Of a stretch of DNA of 64,000 nucleotides, positions 40,423 through 48,014 are shown piece by piece. Source of the DNA: SZUA-430 sp964561925. Its GTDB lineage: Bacteria > Pseudomonadota > Alphaproteobacteria > Micropepsales > Micropepsaceae. The notes under the pieces were generated by a model, which saw nothing but the letters and a program-made list of their open reading frames with translations, was not told where the DNA came from and did no database searches. The stretch's first letter is position 1; every line of letters begins with the position of its first letter. The DNA lies in NCBI GenBank assembly GCA_964561925.1, contig CAZLRW010000002.1:40944-104943 (forward strand), given 5' to 3'. The position numbers were made by a program, and so were the translations under genes.

Positions 40423-41391
40423 TCACGCCTTGCAGCTGCCGCCGCCGAGCACGCAGAATTTCGCGCAGTGGGGGTGGTTCAACTTCACGGGCGCGAGGGC
40501 TGCTTCGAGCGTGGTGCCGAGTTCGAATTCCGGCTCATAAGGCAACAGCGTGCAGGCGACGACGGCGGGGGCGGACGCGCCCTTGCGCTTCACGATCATG
40601 CGGCTTGAGGCGCACATCACGTCGGCGGGGCTTTTGTTCAAGATGCGCCAACAATCGACCGTGATTTCGGGCACGTCGATGCGAGGGTCCATCTCAGGGA
40701 ACAGCACGAGCGCAGCGTGATCGGTCGCGTCGATAGTCAAACGCTCGCGGGCGAAGAGCGTCGCGAAACCGTCGCGCATGGCGTGTTCGTCGTCGCCCCA
40801 ACGCAGGCGACCGGCGACCGCGGTCGCGAGGCCCTGATCGCGCAGCCAACGCAGACCGACGAGCGTTTCCTCGAAGGCACCGGGGCCGCGTTCTTCGTCG
40901 TGCAGATCCTCGCGCCAATGATCGAGGCTCACGCGCAGCACGAGCTTCGCGCCGAAGCGCCGGTTCAGGTCGGCGAGCGCCGCCTGCACGCGCGGGCGCA
41001 TCATCGGCTTCATCGCGTTCGTGAGGATGAGTACGTCGTGACCGCGGGCGAGGGCGGCCTCCGCCATCGCCGGCATGTCGGGGTTCATGAACGGCTCGCC
41101 GCCCGTGAAGGCGACCGTCTTTGGGCGCTGACCCAAACGTTCCGCCTCGTCCAGGAGCGTCGCCATCTCGGCCAACGTCAGATAGGCGAGGCGGTCGTTC
41201 GTGGGCGACGATTCAATGTAGCAATTCGCGCACGTGATATTGCAAAGCGTGCCGGTGTTGAACCAGAGCGTTTCAAGCCGCGTCAGCGCGACCTCCGCGC
41301 GGCGTTCGCCCTTGGCGGTGATGTCCGGGTCTTTGAACTTTGCCGGGTCGATCGGCTTGAACGTCTTGGGCGCGGGAATGTTCTGGTTCAT
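40423..41391 (-). CDS. Radical SAM protein with C-terminal Cys cluster
   Basis: A 322-residue radical SAM enzyme. The 4Fe-4S/SAM motif is CNITCANC; FTGGEPFMNPD and the SLDHW region follow the family fold. Additional cysteines occur in VMCASSRM and at the very end in HPHCAKFCVLGGGSCKA, suggesting an auxiliary cluster (SPASM-like). ATG 41391 has GGAA upstream. The stop is 4 nt from the convergent EamA-like gene. Substrate unknown. Confidence 0.85.
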   Translation of the reverse strand: MNQNIPAPKTFKPIDPAKFKDPDITAKGERRAEVALTRLETLWFNTGTLCNITCANCYIESSPTNDRLAYLTLAEMATLLDEAERLGQRPKTVAFTGGEPFMNPDMPAMAEAALARGHDVLILTNAMKPMMRPRVQAALADLNRRFGAKLVLRVSLDHWREDLHDEERGPGAFEETLVGLRWLRDQGLATAVAGRLRWGDDEHAMRDGFATLFARERLTIDATDHAALVLFPEMDPRIDVPEITVDCWRILNKSPADVMCASSRMIVKRKGASAPAVVACTLLPYEPEFELGTTLEAALAPVKLNHPHCAKFCVLGGGSCKA

Positions 41392-41416
41392 GACGTTCCA
41401 AGGCGTATCAGACGGC

Positions 41417-41448
41417 GCTTCCCTTGGGACAGCACACGATGCTATCAA
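41417..41448 (+). repeat. Left copy of 32-bp flank repeat (tRNA-Gly upstream region)
   Basis: A 32-bp sequence beginning GCTTCCCTTGGGACAGC is repeated exactly at 47112-47143. It lies 22 bp before the truncated tRNA here and 10 bp before the intact tRNA on the right. It probably includes part of the tRNA-Gly promoter. Confidence 0.8.
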
Positions 41449-41470
41449 ATCGCCGTGCTTGGGCTCAAAT

Positions 41471-41514
41471 GCGGGTGTAGCTCAATGGTAGAGCAGAAGC
41501 TTCCCAAGCTTACG
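41471..41514 (+). repeat. Left attachment repeat: truncated 5' half of tRNA-Gly(CCC)
   Basis: The first 44 nt of tRNA-Gly, through the anticodon loop and into the 3' anticodon stem, are identical to 47154-47197. After position 41514 the sequence diverges and no T-arm or acceptor 3' strand follows, so this copy cannot make a tRNA. It marks attL of the inserted element. Confidence 0.88.
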
Positions 41515-41626
41515 CGAAGCGTTTTCGAGAGCAGTAAATTTCTTAGCTGCATCAAGCTCTTGAGAAAACCAGCCATGATGAAAACTTTGAATTTGCCACA
41601 GGTTTGTCACACCGAAGGGCAGATTC

Positions 41627-42694
41627 ATGGCTTCAATGAGACGACGGAAGGACCGCTGGCAGGTTCAGGTTAGGCGCAAAGGTAGCCCGCAAATTTCTCG
41701 AACGTTCAGCCTCAGGGCAGATGCCCAAGCGTGGGCGAGAGAAATTGAACTGACCATAGACCGCCACGGGCTTCCCATCCCCAAGCGCCAGCTACAATCA
41801 ATCACTTTGGCTGACCTCCTTCGACGGTATCTGGCAGAGGTGACGCCTCGCAAGAAAAGTCAGGTGAAAGAAACCTACAGGATCAACCGCCTCCTCAAGA
41901 GTGATCTGGCAGCCTTGAGCCTCGCTCATTTAGGAAGGCATCACATCGCCAATTTCCGTGACGCCCGGTTGGAGGACACAGGAACACAGGCTGTCCGGCA
42001 TGACCTGAACCTGTTGAGCAACCTATTTTCAGTCGCTGTCCGTGATTGGGGTTTGAATCTACCCGGGAACCCACTGAGCCACTTGGAAAAGCCCCCCATC
42101 TCTAAACCCAGAGAGAGACGGCTGTCCCATGATGAACATCAGCGGCTTCTGCAAGCAGCAGCACAAATTGCGCCTGACTACCTTCCTGACCTCATCAGCT
42201 GGCTCATAGAGACCTCCATGCGCAAGGGTGAGGCTCTGAGGATCACCCGCGCAGATTTTGATCCTGAGAAACAGACAATTCTCATTCGTGAAGCCAAGAA
42301 TGGATTTTCGAGACGGTTTCCCATCGGGTCTTTGGCATCTAAAATTTTCAATGCAAGGTGTCCCCGTGAAGGGTACTTGTTTCAAGTTCAAGAATGCCTT
42401 CTCAGGTCACATTGGCACAGAGCGACCAAACGTGCTGGGGTGTCAGACCTTCACATGCACGACCTTCGTCATGAGGGAATTTCCAGACTGTTTGAGAAGG
42501 GTCTATCAGTCCCAGAGGTTGCTTCAATCTCTGGCCACAGGGATATCAGACAGCTTGCGCGGTATGCACACGCGAACATGCAATTGGTTCACGCCAAACT
42601 GTGTGGGCCTTCTGCGGAGAACCTAAATAGGAGGGAACGTTCTAATAAGGAGACCCCAAATGATGCCAAGCAAGGAGAAAATGATAACGAATAA
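41627..42694 (+). CDS. int: Tyrosine-type site-specific integrase
   Basis: A 355-residue phage-type integrase with an N-terminal arm-binding region, a core-binding (SAM-like) domain about 65-170 and a catalytic domain. Catalytic residues: Arg in SMRKGEAL, Lys in REAKNGFSRRF, HxxR in HMHDLRHEGIS, His in SGHRD and Tyr in LARYAHANM. ATG 41627 or the ATG 9 nt downstream could start it. It lies about 110 bp inside attL, reading away from the truncated tRNA, so the tRNA promoter could transcribe it after integration. Confidence 0.93.
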   Translation: MASMRRRKDRWQVQVRRKGSPQISRTFSLRADAQAWAREIELTIDRHGLPIPKRQLQSITLADLLRRYLAEVTPRKKSQVKETYRINRLLKSDLAALSLAHLGRHHIANFRDARLEDTGTQAVRHDLNLLSNLFSVAVRDWGLNLPGNPLSHLEKPPISKPRERRLSHDEHQRLLQAAAQIAPDYLPDLISWLIETSMRKGEALRITRADFDPEKQTILIREAKNGFSRRFPIGSLASKIFNARCPREGYLFQVQECLLRSHWHRATKRAGVSDLHMHDLRHEGISRLFEKGLSVPEVASISGHRDIRQLARYAHANMQLVHAKLCGPSAENLNRRERSNKETPNDAKQGENDNE

Positions 42695-42923
42695 GGAGCT
42701 GAGGGAAATCCGTCTCCTGGATGACCGCTTGACCTACCTTAGGGAGAAGCTGGCATTGATGCATGCAGCCGTGCAGAGGCCGTTCAATGCGAACTCACAT
42801 GGGTACGATTCGTTAGATTGCTTTTCTGACCGCAAGGAAGAGTTGGACCTGACATTCTCGGATGTGGTGAGTGCTGAAAAATTTCTTGAGGCCCTGCAGA
42901 AACTGGCCGCTGAATCAGATTAG
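42660..42923 (+). CDS. Small hypothetical protein
   Basis: An 87-residue charged, helical protein (LREIRLLDDRLTYLREKLALMH probably a coiled helix) with no recognised family. It overlaps the integrase 3' end by 35 nt but has a strong AAGGAG ribosome site just before ATGATG, so it is probably translated from the int transcript. Confidence 0.65.
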   Translation: MMPSKEKMITNKELREIRLLDDRLTYLREKLALMHAAVQRPFNANSHGYDSLDCFSDRKEELDLTFSDVVSAEKFLEALQKLAAESD

Positions 42924-43000
42924 TCTTTCCCGCGCAAAAATTTTTTGTTCCCGCGAGCGCTGGTAGGAGCTTCATAGAGGCAAGGACTTCAAAAAAAACT

Positions 43001-43014
43001 CCCCCCCCCCCCCC
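43001..43014. repeat. Homopolymer tract of 14 C
   Basis: Fourteen consecutive C, preceded by a run of eight A at 42991-42998. It is intergenic, about 100 bp upstream of the SDH-type protease gene. Such tracts are slippage-prone and could alter promoter or leader spacing. Confidence 0.9.
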
Positions 43015-43111
43015 ACTACCGCAAAGAAGCGAAATTCCCTTAGTTCAATTCCCCTGCCAGATGAGTGGCTGAAACCGAAATGTCACTTGCTCAGGAACAG
43101 ATGCGTCAAGC

Positions 43112-44851
43112 GTGAAGCGCTTGCTCCTGATGTGTTGCGCGCACAATCCTGCTTCGGCTGAAGTGCCTTGTTCTGGAACTGGTATTTGGGTGGGCCAGCG
43201 TATGCAGGCGGTTTTGGATATTGTTCACGCATGGGCACTCCTCCCAGAAACGTGGCTGACGGCTTCGGCAATCCTAAGTGGGGTAATCCTTTGGAGCCGC
43301 TTTTCTAGGGTGACGCTTGATTCAAATTCCGACTTTGGTGGATCACCAATTTTCTCAAAGCGTGTCCCGAGTGCGTTGGCAGGTGGTGACTCTGATGGTG
43401 ATTTGGCGGGCCCAGACGGCCTTCTGAAGCGCTTGGAGGGCAGTCGTGGCTCAAAAGTCTTTGCCTTCATCCACTCATATGCATTGAACAAGCGTGCCGA
43501 GACGGTCCCAAAGGGAGATTGGATTTCTGATCACGAACTTCGTGAATTTCTCAGTTACTTTCAAACCGCTCCAACCACTGAGAGGTTGGACATCGTGTTG
43601 CATAGCGACGGCGGTGATCCCACTGATGTGACCCGGATAGCACGAGCTATCAAGGCCCACGAGGGAGAAACAACGGTTTTCGTTCCCTACTATGCCAAAG
43701 GTTACACCAGTCTGATTGTGCTCGCTGCCGACAATGTGGTGTTGGGACCAAACGCGGTCCTATCGTTTATGAGCGATGTTGATGAGAGCTTGCAGCAGGC
43801 GGCTTCAAAAAAATGGCTGAGGAATGCGAAAGATTCGACGCTGCTGCAGCTCCATAATTATCGCAATCAGAAGAAGGAGCTTACTCGATTCATCTGTACC
43901 GTCCTTCACCATGGAGCGCATGGAGAGAGTTGCCGAATTGGTGCTGACCTAGTTGCAGGAAAGTTCTCCGGGGCCGGGTCGGTTGACGCATCCAAGGCTA
44001 GAAAAATCGGAATCAATCTATCAGCAGAAACCATGCCAACTGAGGTGTTTGAGCTGGTTCAAGAAGCTCAAGTCCAATATGTCCCCGCAATAGAATGCCC
44101 CTCTCGCCCAGCGCAGGTGCGCAATGTGTGCTCAGATACCTGCGACCTTTCTGTCAGGCCCCTGGTCGAACAGATGGAGCGAACCAGGGGGAGCAGGGTA
44201 CTCTGTGTGGTTCACGATGCGTATGATACCGAGAGCAAGCGCGTTGATGAGCTAACAGCTGTGGAAGTACTCAAGGCTTTGTCCAAGATTTCGGAAGGCA
44301 CCCCACTCGATATCATCCTACATACTCCTGGAGGCAAAGCTCTTGAGGGTCTGCAAATCGCAAGAGCCCTTAAAGCGCACAAAGGCAAGAAGACGGTCTT
44401 TGTGCCTTTCGAAGCATTTTCAGCAGGCACCATAATAGCATTAGCCGCTGATGCAATTATTATGTCCCCACAAGCGAATCTCGGGCCGATAGACCTTCAG
44501 ATTGACTATATTCCGGCGGCAGCCTGGATATATGTGGAAGAAACAAAACCCAGGAAAAAAATAGATGATGACGTTCTTGGGATAGCGACAAGCTGCCGGA
44601 ACAAGGTGAAGCAAGGCCATGCGAATGCGCTTGAGCTAATGAAAGGGGCTTACCCCCCACACCTGGCAGATCGGATAGCTCACGCGTTGAACGACGGTGT
44701 CCTGACCCATGCATATCCAATTGGGTTTGACGAGGCGAGGAAATTGGGGCTGAAAGTGTCCGCCGCTATGCCCCCTGAGCCAATGAAGATCGTCGGAGAA
44801 ATTCTGGGGAGTGATGCCCGACCTTGCAGTGTGATATTCTGTAATTCGTGA
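43112..44851 (+). CDS. Membrane-anchored protein with two tandem SDH-type (ClpP-fold) serine protease domains
   Basis: A 579-residue protein (start GTG 43112; ATG 43202 with GGTGGG upstream is equally possible). One N-terminal helix (LLPETWLTASAILSGVILW) precedes two copies of a domain resembling serine dehydrogenase proteinase (SDH_sah, ClpP/SppA fold). Domain 2 has DIILHTPGGKALEG and FEAFSAGTIIALAAD with nucleophile Ser437. Domain 1 has the parallel DIVLHSDGGDPTD and YYAKGYTSLIVLAAD, but the nucleophile position is Gly197, so it is probably inactive. Composition is element-like. Function unknown; it is the largest cargo gene and a candidate for defence or stress proteolysis. Confidence 0.8.
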   Translation: MKRLLLMCCAHNPASAEVPCSGTGIWVGQRMQAVLDIVHAWALLPETWLTASAILSGVILWSRFSRVTLDSNSDFGGSPIFSKRVPSALAGGDSDGDLAGPDGLLKRLEGSRGSKVFAFIHSYALNKRAETVPKGDWISDHELREFLSYFQTAPTTERLDIVLHSDGGDPTDVTRIARAIKAHEGETTVFVPYYAKGYTSLIVLAADNVVLGPNAVLSFMSDVDESLQQAASKKWLRNAKDSTLLQLHNYRNQKKELTRFICTVLHHGAHGESCRIGADLVAGKFSGAGSVDASKARKIGINLSAETMPTEVFELVQEAQVQYVPAIECPSRPAQVRNVCSDTCDLSVRPLVEQMERTRGSRVLCVVHDAYDTESKRVDELTAVEVLKALSKISEGTPLDIILHTPGGKALEGLQIARALKAHKGKKTVFVPFEAFSAGTIIALAADAIIMSPQANLGPIDLQIDYIPAAAWIYVEETKPRKKIDDDVLGIATSCRNKVKQGHANALELMKGAYPPHLADRIAHALNDGVLTHAYPIGFDEARKLGLKVSAAMPPEPMKIVGEILGSDARPCSVIFCNS

Positions 44852-44871
44852 GGCTTGGGCAGCTGCCAGCA

Positions 44872-45417
44872 TTAGCGCAAAGATTGGCTCAATTGGCTTA
44901 GTACGTTGAGCCAAGGGACGAAGAACGCCAGCGGGATCAAGAGAAGCTCAAACACATTGATCCCACGCTTGCTCGTCTGCTGGTACAGCTTGCCAAGGCG
45001 GTACGTTAGAGAGGTTTTGTATTCTTTTTCAAAGTCCCGCCTTATCATGTCCCCATAATTGAATAGTAGTAGCCCTACTGTGATCACAGCCAAAACCGCA
45101 TGTAGTGGCCGGTAGGCGATATTATAGGGCGCGAGTGATTCCACACCTTGAGACAGTTGCAGAAATGCGCCCAGTCCCACAACGACGATAAAGAGGACAA
45201 TGGCAAGGTTAAGCCGGTACACCATCTCACCTGTCATTGAATGGTTTTTGGCTTGCTTTACTCCCTCAAATTTCAAGATGAAATTCGTCAACGAAATGAG
45301 AGCGTAGGCCCCTACCACGCTTCCCATAGCCCTCACCCCAATTGGATGAGCTAAAAAGGCCTGAAGGCCATCTAAGCCTTGCACAACGTGCCTTGTAAGC
45401 TCTGCTTCGTTTCCCAT
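44872..45417 (-). CDS. Four-helix membrane protein, unknown function
   Basis: A 181-residue protein with hydrophobic segments around MGSVVGAYALISLTNFIL, LNLAIVLFIVVVGLGAFL, LHAVLAVITVGLLLFNYG and VFELLLIPLAFFVPWLNVL, and a charged loop before the last one. Start ATG 45417 has GGGGA 7 nt upstream. It converges with the SDH-type protease gene with a 20-bp gap, so it may be its membrane partner, but that is inference. Confidence 0.65.
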   Translation of the reverse strand: MGNEAELTRHVVQGLDGLQAFLAHPIGVRAMGSVVGAYALISLTNFILKFEGVKQAKNHSMTGEMVYRLNLAIVLFIVVVGLGAFLQLSQGVESLAPYNIAYRPLHAVLAVITVGLLLFNYGDMIRRDFEKEYKTSLTYRLGKLYQQTSKRGINVFELLLIPLAFFVPWLNVLSQLSQSLR

Positions 45418-45693
45418 GGCTGTCCCCGATCCCCCGGGGACAACCCAACAACTCCTCAAACTTGGAGACAAATGTTTTTTGTGCAGAATTCTCTCAGCGG
45501 GGGTGCTTGGGTAAAGGGGCACGCTCAGGAGGCGAAAAGTGTGTGCCTCTCAGGTCACGAGTTGCCAGAGTTGCGGGGACATAATGAAAAAATGGCAGTT
45601 TATTATCTAAAGGGAATTTCGGGTCAAAATTTGCACATTTTATTCCCACCAATCTCCCAAGCCCAATTTGCCCCCAGAATCATAGCACAGGGC

Positions 45694-46374
45694 CTATCTG
45701 AACTCGGAGCTGGCCTGAGGGAACATTAGGTAGCATTCCTCCCACCTGCCTGAGCCAAAGAACCTGCTTGCGTGCCACGTCGCGTACTTCACCACCTGTT
45801 TCATGTCCTCTGGGGTGGGTTTGATCCGTTGCACGTTGAGCGTTTTCAGTTGGCAGATGCCCCTAATTTGTTTTGAAAACAAATCCGCGTTGGTTTTCTT
45901 ACATAGATCATCCATCAGTGGGACGTGCCTCTGATGGCAGAGCATGATGCCGTGATGATGGAACGTGGACTCGTGCTTTGGGAGAGAGGGGTGCTTGTAG
46001 TGCTTAGGCTTGGAGCCAGGCACATCCAGAAAGGCATGAAACTCAGGCTCTATCTTTCTGAACCAGGGCCTTTGGTACTTTCTGGAGCCAGCCAGAAGCT
46101 CCAGAACGCACTTATGGAATTTCTCCAGAAACCTATTTGCCGAGGGTGCTGTGAGGGGGATGGCCTTAGGCTCTAGGTAGGTCGTGCTGACGTAATAGGC
46201 CTCTTGGTTCTTATAGTCCTTCTTAGCCAAAAAGTTTTCAGTGAAGTTGTGCACCATCCCTGAGTGTGCCTTGGATCGATAATAGATCGAGGGGGATATG
46301 GTTGGGTCTAGAGAGGACTCATGAAGGTAGGTACTTGAGGTATCAATTTGGCAGTGTTCAGTCTTGTCATGCAT
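45694..46374 (-). CDS. His-rich protein with HHHG motif, unknown function
   Basis: A 226-residue protein starting MHDKTEHCQ with AGGAG 10 nt upstream. The centre reads EFHAFLDVPGSKP, then ESTFHHHGIMLCHQRH, and later KQVVKYATWHASRFF. A His-x-His in a hydrophobic strand followed by a Tyr-containing helix is reminiscent of HUH endonuclease (Rep/relaxase) cores. The match is weak and I do not assign a family. Its codon use resembles the rest of the element. Confidence 0.6.
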   Translation of the reverse strand: MHDKTEHCQIDTSSTYLHESSLDPTISPSIYYRSKAHSGMVHNFTENFLAKKDYKNQEAYYVSTTYLEPKAIPLTAPSANRFLEKFHKCVLELLAGSRKYQRPWFRKIEPEFHAFLDVPGSKPKHYKHPSLPKHESTFHHHGIMLCHQRHVPLMDDLCKKTNADLFSKQIRGICQLKTLNVQRIKPTPEDMKQVVKYATWHASRFFGSGRWEECYLMFPQASSEFR

Positions 46375-46578
46375 TGTTATCAATCTCCTGTAATAAATAA
46401 TACTCTACAATTAGCTAGGATTGGTGTCCCTGCTTGGTTGCGATGATGAATGTGGACTCAGACGGTTGCTTTCAACACGTATTGTCGGCCCATTCTTTGC
46501 TATATATGAATCAGATATTCTGCGATTCGGCCTAAATCCTGTTTCTTCAAATCAAAACGAAAGAAAAATGCGAACTAT

Positions 46579-46598
46579 TATTGATATTTATTGATATT
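46579..46598. repeat. Tandem 10-bp repeat in AT-rich region before the excisionase-like gene
   Basis: ATTGATATTT occurs twice in direct tandem in the AT-rich 284-bp gap 46375-46658. It could be an arm site for integrase/excisionase or an operator. Nothing else is recognised in the gap. Confidence 0.5.
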
Positions 46599-46658
46599 TC
46601 TTGGATTTTAGTGCAAACTCGGGACCTTGTTTGTTCACGTTAGGGGGGTGTTGTTTGA

Positions 46659-46940
46659 ATGAAAGGTGATTTCAATGTGTATTTTACCACTGATGATTGT
46701 AAAAATTGCGTGCTGTATGGGCGCTTAGTGCTCCCTAGGCTTTGCGTTGATCGGGAAATGGCGGCGTCCCTTTTTCAGGTTCTACCGTCCGAATTTGAAG
46801 GATTGGTCGCGCAGGGAGTAATGCCGGGGCCCTGTAAGCAGGATGAGGGAGGGCTTCCCTATTGGGACCTTCATGACCTTCGGAAGGTAAGTTGGAGTTT
46901 GGCAACCCACGCTGCGCTAAGGGCTTGCATGACGTGCTAG
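46659..46940 (+). CDS. Excisionase/AlpA-like small DNA-binding protein
   Basis: A 93-residue protein with a MerR/AlpA-like winged-helix pattern: LVLPRLCVDREMAASLFQV ... FEGLVAQGVMPGP ... LPYWDLHDL, as in small excisionase-like proteins of integrative elements. It lies near the right end, opposite the integrase. Only a weak ribosome site is visible. It probably directs excision or regulates the element. Confidence 0.6.
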   Translation: MKGDFNVYFTTDDCKNCVLYGRLVLPRLCVDREMAASLFQVLPSEFEGLVAQGVMPGPCKQDEGGLPYWDLHDLRKVSWSLATHAALRACMTC

Positions 46941-47111
46941 CGCGACCTTTAAGCGTCTTGGGCTTGGCACAGCGTTGTCACAACTCCCTATCCCACCGCG
47001 CTGAGCGACTCCCGTTTGTTGTTGGGTAGCCTCTAGGTTTTTCTAGGTGTGAGCCGCTGCTAAACCTGTTATGATTTGACAGGCAATTCAAAGGGTTGAT
47101 TGGGCGTCAAG

Positions 47112-47143
47112 GCTTCCCTTGGGACAGCACACGATGCTATCAA
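47112..47143 (+). repeat. Right copy of 32-bp flank repeat
   Basis: Exact copy of 41417-41448, 10 bp upstream of the intact tRNA-Gly. It lies inside the element, so the element carried the tRNA upstream flank as well as the tRNA 5' half. Confidence 0.8.
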
Positions 47144-47153
47144 GACTGTGCTC

Positions 47154-47227
47154 GCGGGTGTAGCTCAATGGTAGAGCAGAAGCTTCCCAAGCTTACGACG
47201 AGGGTTCGATTCCCTTCACCCGCTCCA
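47154..47227 (+). tRNA. tRNA-Gly(CCC)
   Basis: 74 nt including the encoded CCA. Acceptor GCGGGTG/CACCCGC pairs perfectly; D-stem GCTC/GAGC; anticodon loop TTCCCAA with anticodon CCC; T-arm GAGGG TTCGATT CCCTT; discriminator T. The 5' 44 nt are duplicated at attL, so this gene is a hybrid restored by element integration. A small TGCCG/CGGCA hairpin follows. Confidence 0.95.
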
Positions 47228-47255
47228 GCGCTTCTCGATCCTGCCGTGTGTCGGC

Positions 47256-48014
47256 ATGGATTATGATCAAACCAACATGCCGGAGAACTATGAGCGGGGG
47301 CGAAGTCCGCCGCCCGGGGTCCTGGATATGTGGACGGTGCGCATTGGGCGTTCGCTCGAGGGGCACAGGTTTGAGCGCATTGTCGATTTAGGTTGCGGGA
47401 CCGGACGGTTCGCGGCGCGTCTCGCCGATTTGTTCGGCGCGCATGTCGTCGGCGTCGATCCGTCCGAGAAGATGCTTGCCGTTGCGCGCGAGAAGCCGTC
47501 GCGCCGCGACGTGGAGTTCGTCAAGGGTGCGGCGGAACGAATTCCGTGCCGCGATGGCAGCGTCGGCTTGATCTTCATGTCGATGGCGTTTCATCACTTC
47601 CTATCGCCAGAGAGCGCCATGCGGGAGTTCCACCGCGTGTTGCGGCCGGGTGGCTTGGTTTGCGTGCGGAACAGCACGCGCGATCGTGGCTCGCCGTATG
47701 AAGCATACTTTCCGAATTACCGAGACTCGCTCGATCGGTTGCCGGCGATCTCGGAGATCCGTGCAGCGTTTGTTGATGGCGGGTTTGAGCAACTTCATCA
47801 CGAAGTCGTCGACCACCTGATGGCGCACAATCTCGATGAATTGGCGGAGAAGGCGTCCCATCGCGCGGACTCCACACTGCTTCGTTTGTCGGACAGAGAT
47901 TTCGAGGCGGGCTTGTCGGCGATGCGCGGTGCGGCATCGCCGGATAGCAGACCCGTTACTCTGGGCATCGACCTCTTCCTGTTTGCGCGAGCTCCAGGTG
48001 CGCGCGGGACTTAG
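47256..48014 (+). CDS. Class I SAM-dependent methyltransferase
   Basis: A 252-residue methyltransferase (Methyltransf_11 type). Motif I is IVDLGCGTGRFAARL, the acidic post-motif VVGVDPSEKML, motif II region DGSVGLIFMSMAFHHF and the motif LRPGGLVCVRN. It begins 28 nt after the tRNA. Substrate unknown. Its stop overlaps that of convergent pyrD. Confidence 0.88.
   Translation: MDYDQTNMPENYERGRSPPPGVLDMWTVRIGRSLEGHRFERIVDLGCGTGRFAARLADLFGAHVVGVDPSEKMLAVAREKPSRRDVEFVKGAAERIPCRDGSVGLIFMSMAFHHFLSPESAMREFHRVLRPGGLVCVRNSTRDRGSPYEAYFPNYRDSLDRLPAISEIRAAFVDGGFEQLHHEVVDHLMAHNLDELAEKASHRADSTLLRLSDRDFEAGLSAMRGAASPDSRPVTLGIDLFLFARAPGARGT

Larger units (their letters stand above)
41471..47197. mobile_element. 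tRNA-Gly-integrated genetic element (about 5.7 kb)
   Basis: Bounded by the 44-bp direct repeats of tRNA-Gly (5,683 bp between equivalent positions). GC content and codon use are clearly lower than on both flanks. Contents: integrase at the left edge, a small ORF, a tandem SDH-protease-domain protein, a membrane protein, an unknown His-rich protein and an excisionase-like protein. No plasmid transfer, capsid or restriction genes are recognised, so it may be a satellite-type or minimal integrative element. Confidence 0.88.

Noticed and set aside
41471..41514. Left tRNA-Gly copy as a functional tRNA gene
   Set aside because: It lacks the T-arm and the acceptor 3' strand; it is an attachment-site fragment.
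45379..45729. Plus-strand open frame of 116 codons in the element
   Set aside because: It overlaps the start of the four-helix membrane gene antisense, has no ribosome site and no recognisable domain.
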